From Eubacteriaceae bacterium (GTDB lineage Bacteria; Bacillota; Clostridia; Peptostreptococcales; Anaerovoracaceae), in assembly GCA_022652985.1 (NCBI GenBank), contig JALCRY010000015.1, positions 1 to 42,203 of the forward strand: a DNA stretch of 42,203 bases, given 5' to 3'. Shown here piece by piece: positions 32,420 to 40,025 of this stretch. Position 1 is the stretch's first letter, and each line of letters starts with the position of its first letter. Position numbers and translations under genes: made by a program. The notes beneath the pieces were generated by a model. The model searched no databases. It was not told where the DNA came from and saw nothing but the letters and a program-made list of their open reading frames with translations.

Positions 32420-33130
32420 CTATAACTTTTTCAAGAAGCTGTCAAACTTCATTCTGTCTTCATTTACTATTAATTCTTTTGGAAACTGCATATCATGTAA
32501 CAGCCTTTCCGCATAAGATACTTCTCCAACAGCGGTATCAGAATGCGCATCACTGCTCACTACAATATGCGCATGTTGCCGTTCGCATTCGTTTAACATT
32601 TCTATGCAGTGTTTCTTTCCATCTTTACGAAAACTCTTCGGCAAAAGTGACCCATTATTTACTTCAAGCAACACATTGCTTGCCTTTGCCGCTTTTACTA
32701 CTTCTTCATAATCGAGAGGAAATTTCCCGTCATCAGGATGTCCCATAATCACTGTATATGGCTTTTCAATTGCCTTAATAGCCGCCTTTGTATTATCTTT
32801 TCTGCTTCCTGCAGTGTAACATTGCCAATGCATAGAAGTAATCACAATATCAAGATTTTCAAGTATATAATCCGGAAGATCTAAATTACCATCATAGTCA
32901 ATTATATTGGCTTCCACACCCATCAACAAATGTGTTCCATATGCATTCCTGTCAATTGCCCTAAAATTCATAAAGTATTCATCAGTTGTCAAAGTAATCA
33001 TTTTGGGGCTATGCTCTGTTATACCAAGAACTTCCATGCCTTTTTTACATGCAGCTTCAGCCATTTCTTTTATTGTATTATAGGCATGACCGCTGACCAG
33101 AGAGTGTGTATGTGGATCTATTTTATACAT
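32420..33130 (-). CDS. PHP-domain phosphatase (YcdX-like)
   Basis: A 236-residue metal-dependent phosphoesterase of the PHP family. The trinuclear metal ligands are visible: H7 and H9 in DPHTHSLVSGHAY, His in ITEHSPKM, Glu in MGVEANI, and His/Asp residues in TSMHWQC, MGHPD and SSDAHSD. YcdX-type enzymes remove phosphate from small phosphorylated compounds. As the last gene of the PTS/RuBisCO-like cluster it may dephosphorylate an intermediate. It could in principle serve as a histidinol-phosphatase, but terminator, promoter and base composition separate it from the his genes. Confidence 0.88.
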   Translation of the reverse strand: MYKIDPHTHSLVSGHAYNTIKEMAEAACKKGMEVLGITEHSPKMITLTTDEYFMNFRAIDRNAYGTHLLMGVEANIIDYDGNLDLPDYILENLDIVITSMHWQCYTAGSRKDNTKAAIKAIEKPYTVIMGHPDDGKFPLDYEEVVKAAKASNVLLEVNNGSLLPKSFRKDGKKHCIEMLNECERQHAHIVVSSDAHSDTAVGEVSYAERLLHDMQFPKELIVNEDRMKFDSFLKKL

Positions 33131-33144
33131 ATTTACTTCATCTC

Positions 33145-33276
33145 TTATTTAATAAATGTTCCATATATAAAACTCATCAGGAAAAATGCGGCAATTCCCA
33201 GCCCTGCCATAATAATGATAATGTAAAAAAGATATTTTACTATTTCCTGTACGTTTTTTATACTATCTTTACCCAT
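33145..33276 (-). CDS. 43-residue single-span membrane protein
   Basis: A short ORF preceded by AAGGG nine bases before its ATG. It begins MGKDSIKNVQEIVKYLFY, followed by a hydrophobic stretch (about residues 15-40) rich in Ile, Phe, Ala and Gly, and ends GTFIK. It resembles no family I know. It ends 14 bases before the PHP gene and follows the RuBisCO-like gene after a strong hairpin, so it belongs to the cluster. It might assist the PTS permease; that is only a guess. Confidence 0.65.
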   Translation of the reverse strand: MGKDSIKNVQEIVKYLFYIIIIMAGLGIAAFFLMSFIYGTFIK

Positions 33277-33304
33277 AATCACTTTCCCTTCTTTCTGTTT
33301 ATTA

Positions 33305-33343
33305 TTCGTACGCTCCCGAAAAACATCTTCGGGAGCGTACGAA
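33305..33343 (-). other. Perfect 16-bp stem-loop between cluster genes
   Basis: TTCGTACGCTCCCGAA (33305-33320) and its exact complement (33328-33343) flank a seven-base loop. No T-run follows on either strand, so it is more likely an mRNA-protecting or processing hairpin, or a weak terminator. It would let the RuBisCO-like transcript differ in stability from the two downstream genes. Confidence 0.75.
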
Positions 33344-33360
33344 CACTAAAATGCAAACTA

Positions 33361-34662
33361 TTATTTAAGTAAATCGAAGTTGGCTTTTGGATCTCCCCAT
33401 TTTTCAAGTGATACTCTGAGTTCTTCATGATCCTGAGCATATTCTTCCAATGTCTTGCCTGCCATTACGGCATCGATTGCCTGCCTCATTGCTCTTGCTC
33501 CTGCTTCAGGGCCCATTGGATGTCCATGCACAGCGCCGCCAGCGGCCATGCATACATCATTTCCGAGATCCTTCATTACTGCAGGAGTCGTTGGCTGTGT
33601 TGTTCCTCCGGAAATACATGGAAGCATTTTCTTAAGTCCAAATAACGGAGCCGTTGCTTCTACGCACTGCATCATATACTTGCTGTGTACAACCGGGAAT
33701 TTCCCGTAAGGCGATGTAATAATAGCTAAGTCAGCACCAATCATTCTTGCCAGTTTACCCATAAGCAACGGTGAAGAAATACCATTATATGGTGAACCAA
33801 ACAGCCCGCCCGAATAATCAACGTGTGCGAGGATAGGTACATTAATGTCAGGATCTTCAAAGATTGCCTGAGCTGCAGGGAAACCGATAGTATATGTATT
33901 TACCATCAATGCATTTGCTCCCTTTTCAAGTGCTCTCATAGCGTTGTCTTTCATCTTTCCGACTTTATCAGTAATATTTACTGTATATAATGTTCCTTCT
34001 CCGGTCTCTTCCTCTGCCTGCTTAAGTTTCGCCATTATTTTTTCTGTACGTTCTTCAATTGGGCACCAGTCAGGATCTGCCATCAGAAGTTCATCATCTT
34101 TTATGATATCAACGCCGCCCTTGGCAACCTGATAGCACATAGCTGCTCCATCATCCGGTTTCCAGCCTGTGCACGGCTTTACCATGTTGTTTACAAATGG
34201 TCTTTCCGGAATGTTAAGGATTTCTCTTAATCCTTCAATACCGAATTTCGGTCCTTTGAATCCTTTAACATATTCTTTAGGGAAGTTTAAGTCGATAAGC
34301 TTAAGCTTTCCTGAGTTTGCTATATTACCAATAACGGCAGTATACAGCATTGGAATCTGTGGCCCGAAATTTTTGGTAGGATAACCAATCTGTACGATAT
34401 AGTCTCTTTCATCTACATCCGGCGGTACTTCGAATTCATAATCAGGGACTTCAAATATATTGAGTACTCTTGCTCCGAATTCCATTTTGATATCATTTGT
34501 CTCTCCTGGTACTGAAACCCATGTTCCGGTACTCTGCTCATCAGCAATTGCTGTTGCCAGAGTAACGATATCATGTGTCCTTGATTTGATGTAATAAGTT
34601 GCTATTACATAATCGTTATCCAGGCTAACCTCAGGAAAGTCAAAATCATACAAATTAAACAT
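33361..34662 (-). CDS. RuBisCO-like protein (form IV relative)
   Basis: A 433-residue large-chain homologue. Conserved RuBisCO features are the N-terminal alpha/beta domain, Lys162 (like K175) in VKPCTG, the Mg site GGVDIIKDDE with carbamylatable K188 and D190/E191, H280 (like H294), SGG at 351-353 and GGAVHGHPMG near 375-384. Departures are Cys164 where RuBisCO has K177, Val281 where it has R295, and a rebuilt loop 6 (SPYGKFP). It is therefore not a carboxylase in the usual sense. Relatives act as enolases or isomerases in methionine salvage, or as decarboxylases/transcarboxylases on 3-oxo-isoapionate 4-phosphate. Context favours the sugar-acid phosphate role. AAGGAGG precedes the ATG. Confidence 0.95.
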   Translation of the reverse strand: MFNLYDFDFPEVSLDNDYVIATYYIKSRTHDIVTLATAIADEQSTGTWVSVPGETNDIKMEFGARVLNIFEVPDYEFEVPPDVDERDYIVQIGYPTKNFGPQIPMLYTAVIGNIANSGKLKLIDLNFPKEYVKGFKGPKFGIEGLREILNIPERPFVNNMVKPCTGWKPDDGAAMCYQVAKGGVDIIKDDELLMADPDWCPIEERTEKIMAKLKQAEEETGEGTLYTVNITDKVGKMKDNAMRALEKGANALMVNTYTIGFPAAQAIFEDPDINVPILAHVDYSGGLFGSPYNGISSPLLMGKLARMIGADLAIITSPYGKFPVVHSKYMMQCVEATAPLFGLKKMLPCISGGTTQPTTPAVMKDLGNDVCMAAGGAVHGHPMGPEAGARAMRQAIDAVMAGKTLEEYAQDHEELRVSLEKWGDPKANFDLLK

Positions 34663-34722
34663 GTGCTAAATCCTCCTTGTTTTAATAAAGTGTTACATTG
34701 TTTGTTATTTTGTTTATGAAAA

Positions 34723-34983
34723 TTAATCTTCAAAGCTATTTAATGTGTTTATCAGGGCATCTACTGCTTCTTCTTCGTCATCACCATCAGCTTTAATTAC
34801 AATGAGTGTTCCTTTTGCAGCTCCCAGTGTCAGTACTGACAACATGCTTTTGCCATCTACTTCCTCACCTTTCGCTGAAATGCTGATGTTACTTGAATAC
34901 TCTTTTGCTTTTTTGACAAATAGTGAAGCAGGACGTGCATGCAAACCGACTTTATTTTTTATTGTAAATTCCTTGCTAACCAA
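34723..34983 (-). CDS. PTS phosphocarrier protein HPr
   Basis: An 86-residue HPr that passes phosphate from enzyme I to EIIA. The active H15 lies in VGLHARPAS, and the regulatory Ser46 in GKSMLSVLTLG. Retained Ser46 means HPr kinase could also modify it. The start is TTG 34983, six bases after AAGGAGG. Its location between the dehydrogenase and the RuBisCO-like gene, with enzyme I in the same operon, suggests a dedicated phosphorelay. Confidence 0.95.
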   Translation of the reverse strand: MVSKEFTIKNKVGLHARPASLFVKKAKEYSSNISISAKGEEVDGKSMLSVLTLGAAKGTLIVIKADGDDEEEAVDALINTLNSFED

Positions 34984-35004
34984 TTACAGCCTCCTTTTAA
35001 GCAA

Positions 35005-36006
35005 TCAGAGCACTTCCGGGTTAAGCACAAAATCAGGTTTTTCATTGTTTTGCAATGCTTTTATTCCATCATTGATCATTCTGGAATGATTAACGATGAC
35101 ATCATTTGTTGTACCCGCCATGTGCGGAGTTGCAAATACGTTGTCAAATGCCAATAATGGCTCATTTTCTGTAGTAGCGGGTTCACTATAAAACACATCC
35201 ATGGCTACACCGCCAAGTTTTTTGCTCTTTACAGCGTCCAGCAATGCATCATGATCTACCAGAACAGCTCTGGCACTATTTATAAGAAACGCGCCGTTTT
35301 TCATCATAGCCAATTCTTCTTTTCCGATAAATCCTTTGCTTTCATCGCTGACATTCATGTGCAGTGTTACAACATCAGAAGTCTTCAGCAATGTTTCAAG
35401 ATCTACCATTTTTACATTTCTTTCTTCATATACTTTTTCATCCGTTATGAATGGGTCATATGACACGACTTCTGCTTCAAAAGCATTAAAAAGTTTTGCT
35501 ACTCTCTTACCAATATTGCCGAATCCGAGTATTCCTACGCGTTTGCCCTGCAGCTCAGCTGTTCTGAATGTAATGTAAAAATCCAGCCAGCTTTTCCAGT
35601 TATTTGCGTTCAGCCATTTAGTAGAAGCTTTTGCTTTTTTCATTGCTGCCAATGTCAGCATTATTGTATATTCTGCTACAGCGTTAAGATTTCTGCCAGG
35701 TGCAAATAAAACCGGGATTTTTCTTTCTGTTAAAGCAGGTACATCCAAAGTATTATCATCACCGCGAAGGCCTCTGCAGCATCCTACAATTTTTACATTC
35801 TTTGCTTTGTCAACAACCTTTTTATGCAGATCGCATACTTCTACTATTATCAGTTCCTTGTCTTCTACCATATCCAGAAGTTCATCTTCCGAAAACGCTC
35901 TTCCCTGTTCCATCCAATTATGATATTCGACATCATAATGTTCTCTTAAGAAAGCAAGTCCTTCTTCACTATATGCTGCTGTGACAAGCGCTTTAGGTTT
36001 ACTCAT
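35005..36006 (-). CDS. D-2-hydroxyacid dehydrogenase, phosphoglycerate-dehydrogenase-like
   Basis: A 333-residue NAD-dependent enzyme. The Rossmann motif is GKRVGILGFGNIGKRVAKLF. The catalytic Arg lies in INSARAVLVD, the Glu in DVFYSEPATTENEP and the His in TPHMAGTTND. It oxidises or reduces a 2-hydroxy/2-keto acid; phosphorylated three- or four-carbon acids are plausible given the neighbours. The start is ATG 36006, with TTGGAGG nine bases upstream. No ACT or ASB regulatory domain is present, unlike many SerA proteins. Confidence 0.93.
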   Translation of the reverse strand: MSKPKALVTAAYSEEGLAFLREHYDVEYHNWMEQGRAFSEDELLDMVEDKELIIVEVCDLHKKVVDKAKNVKIVGCCRGLRGDDNTLDVPALTERKIPVLFAPGRNLNAVAEYTIMLTLAAMKKAKASTKWLNANNWKSWLDFYITFRTAELQGKRVGILGFGNIGKRVAKLFNAFEAEVVSYDPFITDEKVYEERNVKMVDLETLLKTSDVVTLHMNVSDESKGFIGKEELAMMKNGAFLINSARAVLVDHDALLDAVKSKKLGGVAMDVFYSEPATTENEPLLAFDNVFATPHMAGTTNDVIVNHSRMINDGIKALQNNEKPDFVLNPEVL

Positions 36007-36043
36007 ATTAAATTCCTCCAATTTGTTGTCTCGTTTTTGTGTA

Positions 36044-37468
36044 TTATTCAGCCGCTGTTTCTGTTACATTGACCTTTAATATTTTTTCATTCATAAATTC
36101 TTCAGAACATCCTGCTGCAATCTGCCATTTAACTTTGTTCTTTCTAAACAGGAAGTAAACTACCAGATATACCGCTACGGCTACACATATCCATAACCAT
36201 CCCGATGAAAATGCTTTATATCCAAGCCATCCCCAAGGAACTACGCCAAGTGACCACGAAGAAATAAGCGATGCACCTGTTGCTTTATATCCGCCTGCTG
36301 CGGCTGCCTGTGAAAATATAGTTAAAATGGTTGAATTCATAGCCTGACCTATCGTATACCAGATGGCCCCCGTTACAACTGTTCCAAATATGTTTCCTCT
36401 CATGACCGCTGTAATACTTTCTACCATGAACGGCATCGCTGCCAGATCTGCCAGAGGTAACATTTTATTTCCTGGTTCAATAATTGATATTCCCAGCATT
36501 ATAGGAATGAGAATTAATCCTGCTGCTAAGTTTGCACTTTCGCCGAAATATACGGCTGGATCAATAGAGATAAAGAAATTCTGTCGTTTAATTTCTCCCC
36601 TTCTTACTCTCATTTGCATTGTTGTGCTGATAGGAGTTAATCCTCTTACGAAGAATCCGGCTACTGCAGGATATAATGCCATAATTGCACCTGTTGTAAG
36701 ACCTACTGTGATTATCGTTGCCCAAGTTGCCAATGTACCGAGTTCTTTCCAGTTAGCAATGAGTGCAATGGCTATTCCTATTATCAGTCCCATTGCCATA
36801 GGCTCGCCCCAGAATCCAAGTTTTTCTTTCAACTTGTCCGGATCCAGCTGAATCTTATCTGCATGAATCTTTTTCCCAATCCATTTCATGAGTATTGCAA
36901 ACGGAGCGGCATTAATTGCGCAAAAGCATGTAGATGTAACCCCTTCGTATCCATAGTGTTCCTGGAATGCAGGTCCAACAAGATCGGCCAGCAGCAGGAC
37001 TACCAGATTTAGGAATACTGCGCAAGCTATTGCCAATCCAAAATTACCTGTCAAATACTGTACTATTGCAGCCCAGAACACAAACTGATAATAATTCCAA
37101 ATATCTGTCGGCTGGAACGTGTCTGTCCATTTTACAAGGAACAGCACCAAGTTAACTCCAAGCCCCAAAACAAGGTAGAACATACCTATTGTATTCGAAT
37201 ATACTATTACTGCACCCGCAGCCCAGCCTACATCTATTCCAGGCATGTTGATTGCTGTGTTTTGTACCATTGCCGATACCTGACCACCCAATGATGTCAT
37301 CAATGCTCCCAGAATAAGGTTAAATGCCACGAGTCCAACACCCATCTGCACTGCACCTTTAAATGCTGTTTTTGGTTTTACTTTTAATATTAAGCTCAGA
37401 ATAAATACAATGATCGGAACCAAAACTGAGGAACCAAATGTATCCATTATTAATTTTAAGGTTTCCAT
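36044..37468 (-). CDS. PTS EIIC permease, galactitol (Gat) family
   Basis: A 474-residue membrane protein with about ten to twelve hydrophobic segments. GatC-type blocks include KTAFKGAVQMGVGLVAFNLI, NTIGMFYLVLGLGVNLVLFL, FFVRGLTPISTTMQMR and FISIDPAVYFGESANLAAG. Gat-family permeases carry galactitol and other polyols or pentoses. The phosphorylated product enters the pathway of the neighbouring dehydrogenase and RuBisCO-like protein. The true substrate cannot be read from sequence. Confidence 0.93.
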   Translation of the reverse strand: METLKLIMDTFGSSVLVPIIVFILSLILKVKPKTAFKGAVQMGVGLVAFNLILGALMTSLGGQVSAMVQNTAINMPGIDVGWAAGAVIVYSNTIGMFYLVLGLGVNLVLFLVKWTDTFQPTDIWNYYQFVFWAAIVQYLTGNFGLAIACAVFLNLVVLLLADLVGPAFQEHYGYEGVTSTCFCAINAAPFAILMKWIGKKIHADKIQLDPDKLKEKLGFWGEPMAMGLIIGIAIALIANWKELGTLATWATIITVGLTTGAIMALYPAVAGFFVRGLTPISTTMQMRVRRGEIKRQNFFISIDPAVYFGESANLAAGLILIPIMLGISIIEPGNKMLPLADLAAMPFMVESITAVMRGNIFGTVVTGAIWYTIGQAMNSTILTIFSQAAAAGGYKATGASLISSWSLGVVPWGWLGYKAFSSGWLWICVAVAVYLVVYFLFRKNKVKWQIAAGCSEEFMNEKILKVNVTETAAE

Positions 37469-37491
37469 AATACTTCCTTTCTTAATAACTT

Positions 37492-37800
37492 TTAACCGTT
37501 TTGTCCTTTCTGTTCTTCTATTTCTTTTACTTTGGCCAAGAATTCTTCCGTAAATTCTTCTTCACCCACACCTGTAAACAGTGAAATCCCTATCATTACA
37601 GGAATCCCCTCATCATTTGTCGCGCTTGTTTTCCCAGTTACTACAATAAGATCTTCTCCAGTGATTGACGGAATCTCCGTAATCTTATGCGGTGTTATGG
37701 TATGTCTGATTTTGTTTTTTCTCATTATCTCCTCAAGCCTGTCAGTTACAACTGATGTTGTAAAAATGCCTCCGCCGCATGCTACTACTACTTTTATCAT
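37492..37800 (-). CDS. PTS EIIB component, galactitol type
   Basis: A 102-residue cytoplasmic domain with active-site Cys8 in VVACGGGIFTTSVVTDRLEE, the P-loop-like motif of GatB/SgcB proteins. It transfers phosphate from EIIA to the incoming sugar at EIIC. AAAGGAGG precedes the ATG, and the EIIC gene follows after about 24 bases. Confidence 0.93.
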   Translation of the reverse strand: MIKVVVACGGGIFTTSVVTDRLEEIMRKNKIRHTITPHKITEIPSITGEDLIVVTGKTSATNDEGIPVMIGISLFTGVGEEEFTEEFLAKVKEIEEQKGQNG

Positions 37801-37818
37801 TTCTTCCTCCTTTGGCCA

Positions 37819-38292
37819 CTAACTGGCTTCCACGAAATCCCCAAGAAATTCTTTCATTGTTTCAAAACCTTCCTCGTTCGTTTGCGCATTGATTATTCGA
37901 TTCAAACGATTTTCATCACGGAAAAGTGCAGTTAGTTTTTTCAGAACCTCCATTTGATCTTCAGGATGAACAATACCAAACAGAAAAATAATCTCTACAG
38001 GCAGTTCTCCTTCTGTTCCGTCCATATACTTGAAATTCACTGGTTTTTCAACTGTTGTAATTGACATGAACGAAGTGTTGCAATTGGTTCCCACATGAGG
38101 CATAGCTATCGGTACTGCCGTATCCAGTCCTGTAGGGAATTCTTGTTCGCGTTTAATAATATCTGTTTTAAAATTCTCATTAACATATCCGAGGCGTTCG
38201 GCAATGGAACATGTATTATTGATAACTTCTTCTTTTGTGGTAAAATTCTTTTTAATAAATAGCAGTTCTTTATTCATCTTCATTTTTTCCAT
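37819..38292 (-). CDS. PTS EIIA component, fructose/galactitol type
   Basis: A 157-residue EIIA-2 domain with the active His66 in AVPIAMPHVGTN. The start chosen is ATG 38292, eight bases after AAGGAGG, which overlaps the last 23 bases of the enzyme I gene. Together with separate EIIB and EIIC genes this forms a three-polypeptide Gat-type permease. Confidence 0.93.
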   Translation of the reverse strand: MEKMKMNKELLFIKKNFTTKEEVINNTCSIAERLGYVNENFKTDIIKREQEFPTGLDTAVPIAMPHVGTNCNTSFMSITTVEKPVNFKYMDGTEGELPVEIIFLFGIVHPEDQMEVLKKLTALFRDENRLNRIINAQTNEEGFETMKEFLGDFVEAS

Positions 38293-40000
38293 TATTGTCA
38301 CCTCCTTTTATTAACTGCCTTACTTCGTCACATGAATTGCAATCCAAACATCGACGTGCAAGTTCTTTTGCCTCGGAATATGTAATTTTTGACATATTAC
38401 TTTTAAATCTTAATACCGACCCTGCTGACATTGAGAATTCATCTAGTCCCATTCCTACCAGCAACTCTGTCGCATCTGCTGCACCGGCCATTTCTCCGCA
38501 CATTCCTGTAAATATTCCATTATCGTGCGCAGCATCTATTGTTCTTTGGATAAGTCTTAAAACTGACGGCTGAAAACAATCATATAAATATGCAACGCTT
38601 TGATTTGCCCGATCCGCTGCCATCGTATACTGCACAAGGTCATTGGTCCCAATACTGAAGAAATCGACTTCTGGAGCCAATTTGTCAGCAATTAATGCTG
38701 CTGATGGAACTTCTACCATGATTCCGACTTCAATGCTGTCATCAAACTCTATCTGTTCCTTGAAAAGTTCATTTTTACACTCTTCAACATACTGTTTCGC
38801 TTTTTGCAATTCCTGCATACAACTCACCATCGGGAACATTATTCGAATCTTTCCATATGCCGACGCTCGTAGCAATGCTCTAAGCTGTGTTTTAAACATT
38901 TCCGGTCTGCTTAGACAAAGTCTTATTGCTCTGTGTCCCAGGAATGGATTATCCTCATCAGATATTTCCATATACGGAAGTGCCTTATCTCCGCCTATAT
39001 CCATAGTTCTTATAATTACTGCCCATGGTGCCATCGCTTCTGCGACTTTTTTATAACACTCGAATTGTTGATTCTCTGTCGGCCAGGTATTGTTATCCAT
39101 ATATAAAAACTCTGTTCTATATAGGCCCACTCCTTCCGCACCAACTTCTTTTGCCATATCGCATTCATTAAGAAAAGCAATATTAGCGCAAACTTCAACT
39201 TCTCGTTCACCATCTTTTGTAATAGCTTTTTTCCCAATAAATGCTTTCTGTTTTTCTGCTTCAGCTTCCTCGATTTTTTTAGCCTTTAGGTGCTCTTCTT
39301 TGGTGGCTTCATCAGGATCGATATAAACATAACCGTTCTTCCCGTTTACTATTACAATGTCATGATTTGAAATCTTATCTATTTCTTCACTGAGTCCGGC
39401 AACTGCCGGGATCCCCATACAATTTGCCATTATTGCAATATGAGAAGTCTGTCCTCCAGTACCGCTGACAATCGCTTTAATATACTTGCGATTAAGTGCA
39501 GAAAGTGTTGACGGTGTTAGATCATCAGCCACAATAATCACTTCTTCTGAAAGATCAATATCTTCCTCAACACCGCATAATATTCTATAAACTCTTTTGT
39601 CTATATCACGGATGTCATTAGCTCTCTCTCTCATATATTCATCATCAAGATTTTCGAGAAGTGCAGCAAATTCATTAGTAGATATCAATAGCGCATCTTC
39701 ACAGCAATTTAGATTATTTTTGATCAATTCATTTACTCTGTTGTGCAATGCTGAATCGTTTAAAATCTCAATATGTGCCTCTAATATTTCTTTGCTTTCG
39801 TTCGAAGTATTTTTATTTTCAATTATTCTATTCAACTGTTCTTCTGCGGTAGTGAATGCATTCTCTATTTTTTGAATTTCAGTTTCACATTCTGCCTTCT
39901 GGATTTTTCTGCTTGAAAGTTCATGTTTTATATCATTTAATTTTTGAACTTTTCCCATTTCTCTTCCGGTAGAAATACCTAAACCTTTTACTAATAGCAT
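38270..40000 (-). CDS. PTS enzyme I (phosphoenolpyruvate-protein phosphotransferase)
   Basis: A 576-residue enzyme I. The N-terminal phospho-His domain has H187 in GTGGQTSHIAIMANCMGIPA. The PEP-binding barrel has GAEGVGLYRTEFLYMDN, IIRTMDIGGDKALPY and the catalytic Cys in GMCGEMAGAADATELLVGMG. All residues for autophosphorylation seem present. A short Cys-containing tail follows (CLDCNSCDEVRQL). It may be a second, pathway-specific enzyme I or the only one in the cell. Confidence 0.95.
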   Translation of the reverse strand: MLLVKGLGISTGREMGKVQKLNDIKHELSSRKIQKAECETEIQKIENAFTTAEEQLNRIIENKNTSNESKEILEAHIEILNDSALHNRVNELIKNNLNCCEDALLISTNEFAALLENLDDEYMRERANDIRDIDKRVYRILCGVEEDIDLSEEVIIVADDLTPSTLSALNRKYIKAIVSGTGGQTSHIAIMANCMGIPAVAGLSEEIDKISNHDIVIVNGKNGYVYIDPDEATKEEHLKAKKIEEAEAEKQKAFIGKKAITKDGEREVEVCANIAFLNECDMAKEVGAEGVGLYRTEFLYMDNNTWPTENQQFECYKKVAEAMAPWAVIIRTMDIGGDKALPYMEISDEDNPFLGHRAIRLCLSRPEMFKTQLRALLRASAYGKIRIMFPMVSCMQELQKAKQYVEECKNELFKEQIEFDDSIEVGIMVEVPSAALIADKLAPEVDFFSIGTNDLVQYTMAADRANQSVAYLYDCFQPSVLRLIQRTIDAAHDNGIFTGMCGEMAGAADATELLVGMGLDEFSMSAGSVLRFKSNMSKITYSEAKELARRCLDCNSCDEVRQLIKGGDNNGKNEDE

Positions 40001-40025
40001 GACTGCTCCTTTTGCTTTGATTTAG

